From: DAOTWY01 sp003696565
GTDB taxonomy: Bacteria; Chloroflexota; Anaerolineae; Aggregatilineales; Phototrophicaceae
Length of the DNA: 64,000 nucleotides
Assembly: GCA_034435635.1 (NCBI GenBank)
Contig: DAOTWY010000059.1
Span: forward strand, 84,736 to 148,735
Direction of reading: 5' to 3'
Below are positions 44,307-53,782 of the stretch, piece by piece. Made by a program: the position numbers and the translations under genes. Under the pieces are notes generated by a model. That model had not been told where the DNA came from and ran no database searches. It worked only from the letters and a program-made list of their open reading frames with translations. Positions within the stretch are counted from its first letter, which is position 1. Every line of letters begins with the position of its first letter.

Positions 44307-45485
44307 ATGCGATTTCGTTTGCTCTCCATTTTGCTTTTAACCTTGACCCTGGCAGCGTGTAATTTAGGGGCAAGTGATAATTCAAGTCAAGAAGAACCGA
44401 TTGATGTTCCTACTAGTACCCCTGCCGGTAAACCGCAAGTCACCATTGATACACCCCAAGACGGTGATGAATTTGTCGTGCGCGAACCTCTTTTTGTCTC
44501 TGCAACAGTCACTGATACAGTCGGTGTAACTCAAGTTCAACTCTTGGCAAATAATCAACCAGTTCGTACTGTTTTGGTGGATCAGTCTAATAATCGCCGG
44601 AGCCAACCTGTGCTAGACTACCAACCACGCACAGCCGGAGAAGTAACTCTAACCGTGATTGCCTATCGTGGTAGTGTTGCTAGCGATCCTGCTTCTGTAA
44701 CCGTGACGATCCGTGAAACCCAAGCACAAGTCACGGCGACTTCTGCCCCAAGTAATAATCAACCTGTGATTAATCCTAACGATCCAAACTGTCGTGTTTT
44801 GGTAAATGTGAATTTGAATTTCCGCACAGGACCAAGTACAGATTTCCCGGTTATCCGCACGTTAGCTGCGGGCACTGTATTGCCAGTTAGTGGACGTATC
44901 GCAGATAATACATGGCTACAGGTGACAAGCGGCTCTACTGTTGGCTGGGTCAGTGCTAGTAATAATTATGTGAGTTTATATGATGGAACGGTGAATTTGT
45001 GCCGCAATGTGCCGGTTGTCCAGTCTCCACCCACACCCACACCACGTGTGACAAATACGCCAGTTGTGACAAATACGCCAACCCCAACCCAAACCTTAAC
45101 ACCAACCCAAACAACGATTCCACCGACCAATACCCCCATACCTAAACCAGATTTGACAATCACAAATGTCACGGGAAATACATCATTAACGATCCCCAGC
45201 GGCGAAACGCAAGTCACTGCCACATATTCTGTCAATATCAGTAATTTGGGCGGGGCTGCTAATCAACAGTTTTCTGTTTCCGCACGGGTTGTTAATGGCG
45301 CAACATATGATGTAGGGAGCGTCGGTAATTTAGGGAGTGGGCAAATTATTAGCTTAACAGTTGATATTACCTTTACAACCCCTGGTGAGAATACGGTCAT
45401 TTTTACAGTGGATAGTGATGATGATATTGATGAAAGCAATGAAGATAACAATGAACGCTTTGTAATTGTCACCGTCAGCAATTAG
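44307..45485 (+). CDS. Lipoprotein with SH3b and CARDB domains
   Basis: Secreted surface protein of 392 residues. The lipobox LTLAAC (Cys18) ends the signal peptide. An Ig-like domain follows (about 50-135; VTIDTPQDGDEFVVREPLFV), then a bacterial SH3 domain (about 165-235; CRVLVNVNLNFRTGPSTDFPV), a Thr/Pro-rich linker, and a C-terminal CARDB adhesion-like domain (PDLTITNVTGNTSL to the end, with DDDIDESNEDNNERF). SH3b domains often bind cell-wall peptides. ATG 44307 has GGAGG 9 nt upstream; an earlier in-frame ATG adds 24 unrelated residues. The terminator after it has a 9-bp stem. Confidence 0.9.
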   Translation: MRFRLLSILLLTLTLAACNLGASDNSSQEEPIDVPTSTPAGKPQVTIDTPQDGDEFVVREPLFVSATVTDTVGVTQVQLLANNQPVRTVLVDQSNNRRSQPVLDYQPRTAGEVTLTVIAYRGSVASDPASVTVTIRETQAQVTATSAPSNNQPVINPNDPNCRVLVNVNLNFRTGPSTDFPVIRTLAAGTVLPVSGRIADNTWLQVTSGSTVGWVSASNNYVSLYDGTVNLCRNVPVVQSPPTPTPRVTNTPVVTNTPTPTQTLTPTQTTIPPTNTPIPKPDLTITNVTGNTSLTIPSGETQVTATYSVNISNLGGAANQQFSVSARVVNGATYDVGSVGNLGSGQIISLTVDITFTTPGENTVIFTVDSDDDIDESNEDNNERFVIVTVSN

Positions 45486-45510
45486 CAGAAATGTTCTAAA
45501 ACGTGATACA

Positions 45511-45537
45511 ATAGAGTGGGCAAGATGTCCACTCTAT
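45511..45537 (+). terminator. Terminator after the SH3b lipoprotein gene
   Basis: ATAGAGTGG (45511-45519) pairs perfectly with CCACTCTAT (45529-45537), 9-nt loop, followed by TTCATTTATT. A TGATACAAT extended -10-like sequence overlaps its left arm (45504-45512), so the region could also start transcription of the next gene. Confidence 0.7.
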
Positions 45538-45560
45538 TTCATTTATTGCTGGATACATAT

Positions 45561-47750
45561 ATGATGCTTGTTCGACTGCTCATTATTCATAGGCAACTTA
45601 ATTTTCTGGTGCGCATCAAGCAAACTTTAGAACAACTTGGTGGCTTTGAGGTTTCCTCATTTACTTCACCAGAATCCGCGTTTGAATATCTACGTGGCAA
45701 ACATCATGACATTGCCTTAGTAGATTTTCAATTGCCAGGTATTGCTGGATTAGATATTGTGTTGCATTTGCGTTCTATTCAACCGGATATTGCCATTATC
45801 GCCAGCCCAGATTTGCCTGAGGTTACAGCGATCAGCCAACAGATGGGCTTAGATGGTGTTATTCATACGCCTTGCTTGGCACGCGATTTAATCCCTGTAA
45901 TTCGCCGTGTGTTGGATCAACCTGAAGAAGATTTGCCAGATACAGCCGAATTAACATCTGGAAGTGATTCCGATACGTTAATTATTCAACCACCACCGCC
46001 GGGAATTCCTACAGATAAACCTGATTTTTCCACCTTAGATAGTGTGCTTGTCCGCGTGGGGGGTATGGACGAAGTTGGTTCAGAAACGCTTGATGTGGAT
46101 ATGAGCGATGCCGAATATGATACTTCGGAATGGGCAGCTCGAACCATTGAATTTGTACTGCGGGGGCAAATCGCTGAGTTAAAAGAACAGGAATTAAATG
46201 AGCAATCGATAGAGTTATTTAAGCAGTTAGCACAAGAAGAACCCCCCATGCCCACTTTAGAAGAAACTGGCACAGTGCATGATCTTCAACTTGTTATGTC
46301 TAGTGCGAATTTGGGGCATATTGCTGATGTGCTAAAAGAGGAAAGATATTATTTATTACCACCAGCTGTAGATGAAATTGAAACGGATAATATCCCAGCG
46401 CAAGTTGTATTACGCACAACGCTAGATGACTCCAGTTCATTAACCGATTCTTTGGAAGAGTTATTGCAACATTTGGCAACACAATTCCCAGAGACAGCTG
46501 ATAACGTCCGCCCATTACCGTCTTGGGTGCGGGATTTAAATCGCTTTGTTCGTGAACCTGACTTTTTGGATGAGCTGCCCACGCTAGATACCCCGGATAG
46601 TTCTTACCAAGTCACTGATATGTCTAATCCAGATGACATTGTGACGGACTTGAATAATTTGGAAACTGAGAAATTGTACGATCCAAATTTGTACAACAAC
46701 CGTCCGGCAACGTTGCCAGAAATGCCCAACACATCTGAGCATGATATTCTTCCACCATACGAGTTTGATGAATTAACACAGGAAGAACAACTTCATCCAT
46801 TTGAACGTAAAGCACCAGTTCCAACGAATGAAACGCGCCTACCAACACCTATTGAAAACAATGACGATGCGCGTATCGCACAGTTAGCACTTAGTCTGAC
46901 ACAAGCATCATTAGAGCTAACAGCCGATGCTGTTTTGCTAACGCATGACAACCAAATTGTGGCATACACGGGTGAAATACCGATTGAAGAAGTGCAAGAG
47001 ATTCAAACTGCGATCTCCAATGACTGGGATGCCAGTGAAAATGAAACACGTATCCGCTTTATAACCCTTCCTAGTAGTGGGCAAGGGTGTATGCTTTATT
47101 CACGCCTGACAGATGACGGGCTGACTTTGACAATGCTGTTTTCTAGCAATATGCGCTTACAAGTGATTCGTCGCCAAAGTGAACGCTTATTAAATGCGCT
47201 GCGTCAAGTACCAGAGCCGTCAGATGACAAACCCTCACTTATTGACGAACTCCAACAGAGAGAATTGTTGCAATTAGAAGCGGAAGCTGCTCGTGAAGTT
47301 GAATCAGCCTTGCAATTAACGTCCGAGATGGGCATTGAAGCAGATAAACTGATTGATATTCCTCAGCTACCTGCCTCATTTGAGTTTGTTGGTCCTTTAC
47401 GGGCATACACATTTGTATGGATGGTGCGTGACGAACACACACTCATCACTGAACGAGTTGCTCATATCCTGGCGCGTGAATTAGAAAAACAATTAACAGA
47501 TTTAGGGTGGCGTGTGGAAAATCTTCAAATTTATGAGGATTATGTATATTTGTTAGCGGAAGTCCCCAGCGAAACGCCAACACATCAAATTCTTGCTGAT
47601 CTTAAACAGCGTTCCGGTTGGATTGCCTATTATATCGATAAAAAATATGATCCTGAAACAATGTGGGCAGATGGATATTGTGCGCTAGTACCCGGGCGCG
47701 AATTGGAAATAGATGAAATTCAGCGATTTATTAATTTTGCTCGTCAATAG
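45561..47750 (+). CDS. Pseudo-receiver / roadblock-like / inactive IS200-transposase-fold fusion protein
   Basis: A 729-residue cytosolic protein of unusual architecture. Residues 1-118 form a receiver domain with Asp55 (LVDFQLPG), but the acidic pair is His-Arg (LLIIHRQ) and the Lys motif reads HTPC. About 320 acidic, low-complexity residues follow. Residues about 437-547 resemble a roadblock/LC7 domain (ADAVLLTHDNQIVAYTGE). Residues about 609-729 match IS200/Y1 transposases: AYTFVWM at the start, then EDYVYLLAEVP, DLKQRSG, MWADGY and EIQRFINFARQ. The HUH motif is Tyr661-Val-Tyr663 and the nucleophilic Tyr is Phe723, so catalysis is lost. The first of two ATGs, 45561, was chosen; GTG 45516 overlaps the terminator. 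polA begins 5 nt after the stop. Confidence 0.8.
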   Translation: MMLVRLLIIHRQLNFLVRIKQTLEQLGGFEVSSFTSPESAFEYLRGKHHDIALVDFQLPGIAGLDIVLHLRSIQPDIAIIASPDLPEVTAISQQMGLDGVIHTPCLARDLIPVIRRVLDQPEEDLPDTAELTSGSDSDTLIIQPPPPGIPTDKPDFSTLDSVLVRVGGMDEVGSETLDVDMSDAEYDTSEWAARTIEFVLRGQIAELKEQELNEQSIELFKQLAQEEPPMPTLEETGTVHDLQLVMSSANLGHIADVLKEERYYLLPPAVDEIETDNIPAQVVLRTTLDDSSSLTDSLEELLQHLATQFPETADNVRPLPSWVRDLNRFVREPDFLDELPTLDTPDSSYQVTDMSNPDDIVTDLNNLETEKLYDPNLYNNRPATLPEMPNTSEHDILPPYEFDELTQEEQLHPFERKAPVPTNETRLPTPIENNDDARIAQLALSLTQASLELTADAVLLTHDNQIVAYTGEIPIEEVQEIQTAISNDWDASENETRIRFITLPSSGQGCMLYSRLTDDGLTLTMLFSSNMRLQVIRRQSERLLNALRQVPEPSDDKPSLIDELQQRELLQLEAEAAREVESALQLTSEMGIEADKLIDIPQLPASFEFVGPLRAYTFVWMVRDEHTLITERVAHILARELEKQLTDLGWRVENLQIYEDYVYLLAEVPSETPTHQILADLKQRSGWIAYYIDKKYDPETMWADGYCALVPGRELEIDEIQRFINFARQ

Positions 47751-47755
47751 AGGCT

Positions 47756-50512
47756 ATGATGAAACCGACATTTTATTTGATTGACGGTCATGCTGTGGCA
47801 TATCGTCAATTTTATGGCTTACCATCCACTAGTTTTAGTACCAGTGCCGGCGAACCGACCAATGCCGTATATGGCTTTACACGCATTCTGCTGGATATTA
47901 TTCAGAAAGATAAACCCAAATATTTAGCTGTCAGCTTTGATATGGGCTTGAGCGGTAGGGAGACTGTATACAGCGACTATAAAGGCACTCGAGATAAAAT
48001 GCCGGAAGACTTGGCTATTCAAATGGAACGAATTCATCAAGTGGTCACTGCGCTCAATATCCCTATTCTCGCTGTGGAAGGGTATGAAGCCGATGACATC
48101 ATCGCAACCGTGATTGAACAAGCACCAGACGTGATGTTTTATGTGGTTACCGGAGACCGAGACTTGCTGCAACTGCTTAAAGATAATGTTCAGGTTGCAC
48201 TACCCTCTAGAAATGGTCCTGATGAGGTTTATGATACAGCGCGTTTTATTGAAAAATTCGGTATCCGTCCAGACCAATATGTGGATTTTAAAGCATTGGT
48301 TGGAGACCCCTCCGATAACATCCCAGGTATTAAAGGTATTGGTGAAAAAACAGCCGTTCCTTTATTAGTGGCATATCAAACGTTGGACGGGATTTACCAT
48401 AATATTGAAGCCATCAAAGGAGCAACACGTAAAAAACTCGAAGAAGGGCGGGAGATCGCCTATATCAGCCGGGAACTCGCTCAAATCAAACGGGATGTGC
48501 CCATACAGCTCGATTTAAATGCTTGTGTGGCACATGATTTTGATGTGAATGCCGCCATTGAATTATTCCGTGAGCTAGAATTCCGTAGCTTTATCAATCG
48601 TTTAATGCAACAAACTAAACCCCAGCAGCTTGATTTATTTACGATGGATAGCCAACCAGAGACGCTACAACCTAGCGATAATCTGGTCGATACGATTATT
48701 GTTGATGATGAACAGAAACTCCAGGCACTAGCTACTGTTTTAAATGCCGCTCAAGCCATTGTTTGGGATGTGGAAACAAGTGGATTGGATCAAATGCAGG
48801 TGGATTTAGTTGGTATTGCTTTAGCGGTTAATGGCGAGCAAGGATACTATATTCCCCTTGGGCACCAAAAAGGTAAACAATTACCACTCCAAAAAGTAAT
48901 GGATGTGCTGCGTCATCCTTTGACAAATCCAAATATCGACAAAATCGCACATAATGCCTCATTTGATTTGGTGGTGACATCACGCTATGGCATTGAAGTC
49001 ACGCCGATTACATTTGACACCATGATTGCTGAATGGCTACGTGACCCTGATAGCAAATTTTTAGGGTTAAAAAACTTTGCACAGCAGTATCTTGGTGTGC
49101 AGATGACACAGATTGAGGAATTGATTGGAAGTGGTAAAAATCAGAAATCCATGGCGCAAATGCCTATTGAGCAAGTGTCTCCTTATGCTGCGGCTGATGC
49201 TGCCATAACATACCGCGCAGCTGACTGGTTACGCCCTAAATTAGAGCAGGAAAATCTTCTACATCTTTACAATACTTTAGAAATGCCTCTTGTGCCGGTA
49301 CTAGCATCAATGGAGCGCGCCGGTGTTGCGTTAGATGTAGCTTATTTAAGAGAAATGAGCCAACGTCTAACATCGCAGTTAAAAGAGATTGAACACCAAA
49401 TTTATGATCTTAGTGGCGGTTATGGTGAATTTAACATCAATAGTCCTAAACAACTAAATGAGGTACTATTTGAGCAATTAAATCTACCTGTAGAAGGCTT
49501 AAAACGTACAACACATGGCTATTCTACAGATGTTAATACCTTAGAGAAATTGCGGAATGATACCGGGCATCCGATTATTCTCAAGATTATTGATTATCGT
49601 GAATTGAGTAAATTACAAAGCACCTATGTAGATTCATTGCCGGAATTGGTCAATCCACACACCGGCAGAATTCATACGAGCTATAATCAAACTGGTACAT
49701 CAACCGGACGCTTAAGTAGCAATAATCCCAATTTACAGAATATTCCAATACGTACTGAAATTGGACGGGAGGTGCGGCGTGCATTTGTTGCACCTCCGGG
49801 TAAACTCTTGCTTTCAGTGGATTATAGTCAGGTCGAACTAAGAGTCATGGCACATATCAGCCAGGATAAAACACTGTTGGAGGCGTTTGCACAAGATCAA
49901 GATATTCATGCTGCCACTGCTGCTGCCGTCTTTGGTGTACCGCTAGAGGAAGTGACTTATGAACAACGTAGTTTCGCCAAACGTGTCAATTTTGGCTTGA
50001 TGTATGGTATGGGGGCGTTCCGCTTAGCGAGAGATAGTGATTTAACTTTAGCTGAAGCGGAAAAATTCATCCAACAATACTTTAAACGCCTGCCGAATGT
50101 TGAACGATACATTCGCGAAACGAAAGAAAAAGCGCGTAAACAAGGGTATTTGGAAACATTATTTGGGCGTAAGCGGCGGTTTAACGCGCTCTATAATGCG
50201 GCACATGGGGGGCGTGTTAGCCAACAGATTGTTGCCGCAGAAGAGCGCGCCGCCATTAATATGCCCATTCAGGGCACTGCCGCAGATATTATGAAACGCG
50301 CTATGATTGATGTTTATGCCGCTTTGAAGGATAAACCCGCTTTCATGATTCTACAGGTTCATGATGAGTTGGTGTTGGAAGTTCCAGAAGATGCGTTACA
50401 AATGACTCGCGATTTAGTTGTTCAAATTATGGAGCAAGCGTTTCAACTTGATGCACCATTAAAGGCAAATGCTCAAGCTGGTTCAAACTGGCGTGACATG
50501 CAGCCTCTCTAA
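47756..50512 (+). CDS. polA: DNA polymerase I
   Basis: Repair and Okazaki-processing polymerase of 918 residues with all three domains. The N-terminal 5' nuclease (FYLIDGHAVAYRQFY, EADDIIATV, VGDPSDNIPGIKGIGEKTA) is intact. The 3'-5' proofreading domain retains its acids (IVWDVETSG, HNASFDLV, YAAADAAITY). The polymerase domain shows motif A (LLSVDYSQVELRVMAHIS), the O-helix region (RSFAKRVNFGLMYGMG) and motif C (LQVHDELVLE). Start at ATG 47756 or 47759. The gene follows the fusion protein gene by 5 nt with no terminator, so the two are very probably on one transcript. argF, downstream, has its own promoter. Confidence 0.97.
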   Translation: MMKPTFYLIDGHAVAYRQFYGLPSTSFSTSAGEPTNAVYGFTRILLDIIQKDKPKYLAVSFDMGLSGRETVYSDYKGTRDKMPEDLAIQMERIHQVVTALNIPILAVEGYEADDIIATVIEQAPDVMFYVVTGDRDLLQLLKDNVQVALPSRNGPDEVYDTARFIEKFGIRPDQYVDFKALVGDPSDNIPGIKGIGEKTAVPLLVAYQTLDGIYHNIEAIKGATRKKLEEGREIAYISRELAQIKRDVPIQLDLNACVAHDFDVNAAIELFRELEFRSFINRLMQQTKPQQLDLFTMDSQPETLQPSDNLVDTIIVDDEQKLQALATVLNAAQAIVWDVETSGLDQMQVDLVGIALAVNGEQGYYIPLGHQKGKQLPLQKVMDVLRHPLTNPNIDKIAHNASFDLVVTSRYGIEVTPITFDTMIAEWLRDPDSKFLGLKNFAQQYLGVQMTQIEELIGSGKNQKSMAQMPIEQVSPYAAADAAITYRAADWLRPKLEQENLLHLYNTLEMPLVPVLASMERAGVALDVAYLREMSQRLTSQLKEIEHQIYDLSGGYGEFNINSPKQLNEVLFEQLNLPVEGLKRTTHGYSTDVNTLEKLRNDTGHPIILKIIDYRELSKLQSTYVDSLPELVNPHTGRIHTSYNQTGTSTGRLSSNNPNLQNIPIRTEIGREVRRAFVAPPGKLLLSVDYSQVELRVMAHISQDKTLLEAFAQDQDIHAATAAAVFGVPLEEVTYEQRSFAKRVNFGLMYGMGAFRLARDSDLTLAEAEKFIQQYFKRLPNVERYIRETKEKARKQGYLETLFGRKRRFNALYNAAHGGRVSQQIVAAEERAAINMPIQGTAADIMKRAMIDVYAALKDKPAFMILQVHDELVLEVPEDALQMTRDLVVQIMEQAFQLDAPLKANAQAGSNWRDMQPL

Positions 50513-50521
50513 TGCTATACT
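50493..50521 (+). promoter_or_regulatory. Promoter of argF
   Basis: GTGACA (50493-50498), a 17-nt spacer and TATACT (50516-50521) preceded by TGC make a strong extended -10 promoter. It overlaps the end of polA. Confidence 0.6.
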
Positions 50522-50563
50522 CCATAGTTACTATTGGCTTTTTATTCAACATAAAAGAGGCTT

Positions 50564-51481
50564 ATGAAACACTTTCTTGAACTCTCTGAATGGTCTGCTA
50601 AAGAATTACGTGAACTGTTAGATTTAGCTGTTCATCTTAAACGGGAATGGCGTTCTGGCGGCAATCGCCCGGTTTTGGCAGGGAAAATATTAGGTATGGT
50701 TTTTCAAAAACCATCTTTGCGCACGCGCGTTTCTTTTGAAGTTGGTATGAAACATCTTGGCGGGGATGCAATTATGCTTGGACCATCAGAAATTGGTTTA
50801 GGCAAACGAGAGAGCATCGGCGATGTTGCACGAGTATTGTCTGGCTATGTCCAGGGCATTATGGCGCGTGTGTTTGACCATCAGCATGTGGTGGAATTAG
50901 CACAATATGCGTCGGTTCCTGTTATTAATGGATTGAGCGATGATCGCCATCCTTGTCAAGCTATGGCAGATATGCTAACGATTTATGAGCATTTTGGGCG
51001 GCTTGAGGGCTTAAAATTTGCCTTTATTGGTGATGGCAACAATGTTGCCCAGTCGTCTTTGTTAGCTTGTGCTCAATTTGGTTTGGATTATGCCATTGCT
51101 AGCCCAGAAGGTTATGAATTGCCCTCGCATTTTTTGGATAAGGCTGCTCCCTTGATTCAAAAATCCGGTATAAATATTCAAACCCTACGTGATCCAATTG
51201 AAGCAGTACAAAATGCCGATGTGATTTATACTGATACATGGGTTAGCATGGGACAAGAAGAAGAAGTGAAAACACGGGAGGCGAAATTTGCCCCCTATCA
51301 GGTTAATGCACAACTCCTCACACATGCTAAACCACATGTTGTGGTCTTGCATTGCTTACCGGCGCATCGTGGGCAAGAAATCGCTGATGAAGTCGCTGAT
51401 GGCAAGCATTCTTTGATTTTCCCACAAGCGGAAAATCGTTTACACGCACAAAAGGCTATTCTCGTCAAGTTGATGGGGTAA
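50564..51481 (+). CDS. argF: Ornithine carbamoyltransferase
   Basis: Makes citrulline from ornithine and carbamoyl phosphate in arginine synthesis. The 305-residue protein has the carbamoyl-phosphate loop KPSLRTRVSFEVGM (SLRTR in place of the common STRTR), the HPCQAMADM motif, the ornithine region DTWVSMGQEEE and the catalytic Cys in HCLPAHRG. Length is normal. AAGAGG precedes the ATG. No other arginine genes are in the window. The TPR protein gene follows 10 nt after the stop, so the two are probably co-transcribed. Confidence 0.95.
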   Translation: MKHFLELSEWSAKELRELLDLAVHLKREWRSGGNRPVLAGKILGMVFQKPSLRTRVSFEVGMKHLGGDAIMLGPSEIGLGKRESIGDVARVLSGYVQGIMARVFDHQHVVELAQYASVPVINGLSDDRHPCQAMADMLTIYEHFGRLEGLKFAFIGDGNNVAQSSLLACAQFGLDYAIASPEGYELPSHFLDKAAPLIQKSGINIQTLRDPIEAVQNADVIYTDTWVSMGQEEEVKTREAKFAPYQVNAQLLTHAKPHVVVLHCLPAHRGQEIADEVADGKHSLIFPQAENRLHAQKAILVKLMG

Positions 51482-51491
51482 AAAAGAAACG

Positions 51492-53750
51492 ATGGCTGGA
51501 AACCGCGAATTATACCAACAGCATATGAACGCTGGGCATAATGCCGTCTGGGATCAGGACTGGGCTGCTGCCATTAAGTCCTATTCTCTGGCGATACATG
51601 AATTCCCAGAGGATGGCGAGGCACATATTCATCTCGGTTTATCTTTGTTGCGGGCGGGTCGCCTAGAAGATGCACTGAAGGTGTATTCGCGGGCACATCA
51701 ACTCTTACCAGATGACCCTGTCCCGTTAGAAAAAAGCGCAGATGTCTTAGAACGAATGGGGCGGTTGAAAGAAGCTGCCCAACAATATATGAACGTGGCA
51801 GATATTTATTTAGGATTACGTGACCTAGATAAAGCTATCGGTAATTGGGAACGTGCTACGCAATTAACCCCTGGCTTGGTGGCAGTTCATGTTCGCTTGG
51901 CACAGGCTTATGAGCGTATTGGGGATAAACGACGTGCCTTGCGGGAATATCTTGTCTTAGCGTTTAATTTCCAGCGAGCCGGCGATACTGCTAAAGCCAT
52001 TAAAGCTGTTGAGCGTGCCTTGCGCCTAGATTCACGCAATCCACATGCTTTGAATACACTACGCGCCTTAAAAGCCGGTGGCGATGTGGCACTGCCTGAT
52101 GATGAAGAGTTGGCAGACGCACCCAAAAAGCAAACCAGTATGTTGGATGCTTTTGGGGATGAGGAACCTGATGAACCCCAGCGGCAAAAAATTGGCGAAG
52201 CAGACCCTTTAGGTCCTATTGGCGAAGCGATGACCGAAGCCTTAAAAATGCTTTCTGACCATATCATGAACTCCGGCTCGTTAGATGCATCCGTAGCTGA
52301 AGCCATGAAGGCGATGCAATTACAACGTCAAGGCGAGTATTCCCAAGCGGTGGAGGCTTATAAACGCGCAGAAGCTGGCTTAGGACATCCTGCCCTTAAG
52401 CTAAATCTTGGGGCTTTGTTATATTTACAAGATCAACCGAAAGAAGCAATTAAACCCTTGAGCGAGGCGATTGTTGCGCCACAGCTTTCTGCTGGGGCAT
52501 TACATGGCGTTGGTTTGGCTTATATGAAGCTTAATCAACATAAACAAGCCTCTCGCTTTTTATTGCAAAGCCTTCAGGCGGTTGATACACAACTTGCCGT
52601 GAATGATACCGAGCGCAGTGAACTGGCTGAAATTTATAATCGATTACTCGGTGCGCTTGATGGTGCTAATGAAGATGCTCTAGAAGCAATCGATAAGCGA
52701 TTTGCTGATTTACTCAGTGGTAAGGATTGGAAACAGCGGATTGCAGCAACTCGCCGCCATGTAGAAGAGATCATGCGTGACCAAGGTGAGCAGGGGGTGC
52801 GTGATTTTCTTGGAACTGGTGGCAGTGACAAATTGGCAGAAATGGTCTCTCGTATTGATACATACATCAGTAAGAATATGCTAACGCTTGCCATGGATGA
52901 AGCGCACACCGCTGTCCAAAGCTCGCCATATTATTTACCGATTCATGTTCGTATGGCAGAGATTATGATGCGGGAAGGGCGGTTGCGCCAGGCAATCAAT
53001 AAATATAACACCATCGCGCGCGCTTATATGGCACGCGATGAGAACGACCGTGCCGCCTCAATCCTAGCTGAAGTATTAGAGATGGCACCCCTTGATGTCA
53101 GTATCCGTACTAGTTTGATCGATTTGCTGGAAAGCGAGAATCGTATGGATGAAGTGCTAGATCAAACCATTGATCTGGCAAAGACCTATAATCAATTGGG
53201 GAATTTTGATCTCTCGCGTGAGACGTTTCAACAGGCTGATCGGCTGGCAAAGCGGATTAATGCATCCCCCGCTAAAATAGCTGATATTAAACATTATCTA
53301 GCGGATATGGATCAACTTCGTTTTGATACACGCAAGGCGATCAAAACTTATGAAGAAATTATCGACTTGATGCCAGAGGATGAACGGGCTTATCGTCGTT
53401 TGGTTGATCTATACTTCTCACAGAATAATCCCGTAGAGGCGATTAAAAACTTAGACCGTTTACTGGGTATTTTTACCAAGAAACGGCAGATTAGCAAAAT
53501 TGTTCAGTTGTTGGAGGAGCTGGTCAAACATTATCCGTCAGATACTGGGTTGCGGTCTCGATTAGCGGGTATTTATAGCAAAACTGGACGCAAAGCTGAT
53601 GCAATTGAACAGCTTGATGCTCTTGGTGAATTGCAATTAGAAGCTGGTATGCACAGTGATGCACGCAATACGATTAAAAAAATCATCAACTTAAAGCCCG
53701 ATAATATTAATGATTATCGTAGGCTACTCGCACAACTCGACGGTAAATAA
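51492..53750 (+). CDS. Large tetratricopeptide-repeat protein
   Basis: A 752-residue cytosolic protein made almost entirely of TPR units, for example AAIKSYSLAIHEFPEDGEAH, LEDALKVYSRAHQLLPDDPV and KAIGNWERATQLTPGLVAVH. There is an acidic linker at about 200-240 (LPDDEELADAPKK, DEEPDEPQ), then further TPR units to the C-terminus. No signal peptide, membrane segment or enzymatic domain is visible. It probably acts as a protein-binding scaffold. It is downstream of argF and upstream of cdaA; an extended -10 promoter separates it from cdaA. Function otherwise unknown. Confidence 0.88.
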   Translation: MAGNRELYQQHMNAGHNAVWDQDWAAAIKSYSLAIHEFPEDGEAHIHLGLSLLRAGRLEDALKVYSRAHQLLPDDPVPLEKSADVLERMGRLKEAAQQYMNVADIYLGLRDLDKAIGNWERATQLTPGLVAVHVRLAQAYERIGDKRRALREYLVLAFNFQRAGDTAKAIKAVERALRLDSRNPHALNTLRALKAGGDVALPDDEELADAPKKQTSMLDAFGDEEPDEPQRQKIGEADPLGPIGEAMTEALKMLSDHIMNSGSLDASVAEAMKAMQLQRQGEYSQAVEAYKRAEAGLGHPALKLNLGALLYLQDQPKEAIKPLSEAIVAPQLSAGALHGVGLAYMKLNQHKQASRFLLQSLQAVDTQLAVNDTERSELAEIYNRLLGALDGANEDALEAIDKRFADLLSGKDWKQRIAATRRHVEEIMRDQGEQGVRDFLGTGGSDKLAEMVSRIDTYISKNMLTLAMDEAHTAVQSSPYYLPIHVRMAEIMMREGRLRQAINKYNTIARAYMARDENDRAASILAEVLEMAPLDVSIRTSLIDLLESENRMDEVLDQTIDLAKTYNQLGNFDLSRETFQQADRLAKRINASPAKIADIKHYLADMDQLRFDTRKAIKTYEEIIDLMPEDERAYRRLVDLYFSQNNPVEAIKNLDRLLGIFTKKRQISKIVQLLEELVKHYPSDTGLRSRLAGIYSKTGRKADAIEQLDALGELQLEAGMHSDARNTIKKIINLKPDNINDYRRLLAQLDGK

Positions 53751-53763
53751 CTTCTATAAATCA

Positions 53764-53772
53764 TGATATAAT
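53764..53772 (+). promoter_or_regulatory. Extended -10 promoter TGATATAAT before cdaA
   Basis: A perfect TATAAT (53767-53772) is preceded by TGA, 62 nt upstream of the GTG start. No clear -35 element. Confidence 0.5.
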
Positions 53773-53782
53773 GCTTGACTAG

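Noticed and set aside
45016..45150. A short tandem repeat or CRISPR-like array in the lipoprotein gene
   Set aside because: The repetition is of codons for Thr, Pro and Gln in the linker and has no spacers or constant repeat length.
47386..47750. An inserted IS200/IS605 mobile element
   Set aside because: The fold is in frame at the end of a longer protein, catalytic residues are changed, and no end palindromes or target-site signs flank it. It is a protein domain, not an active element.
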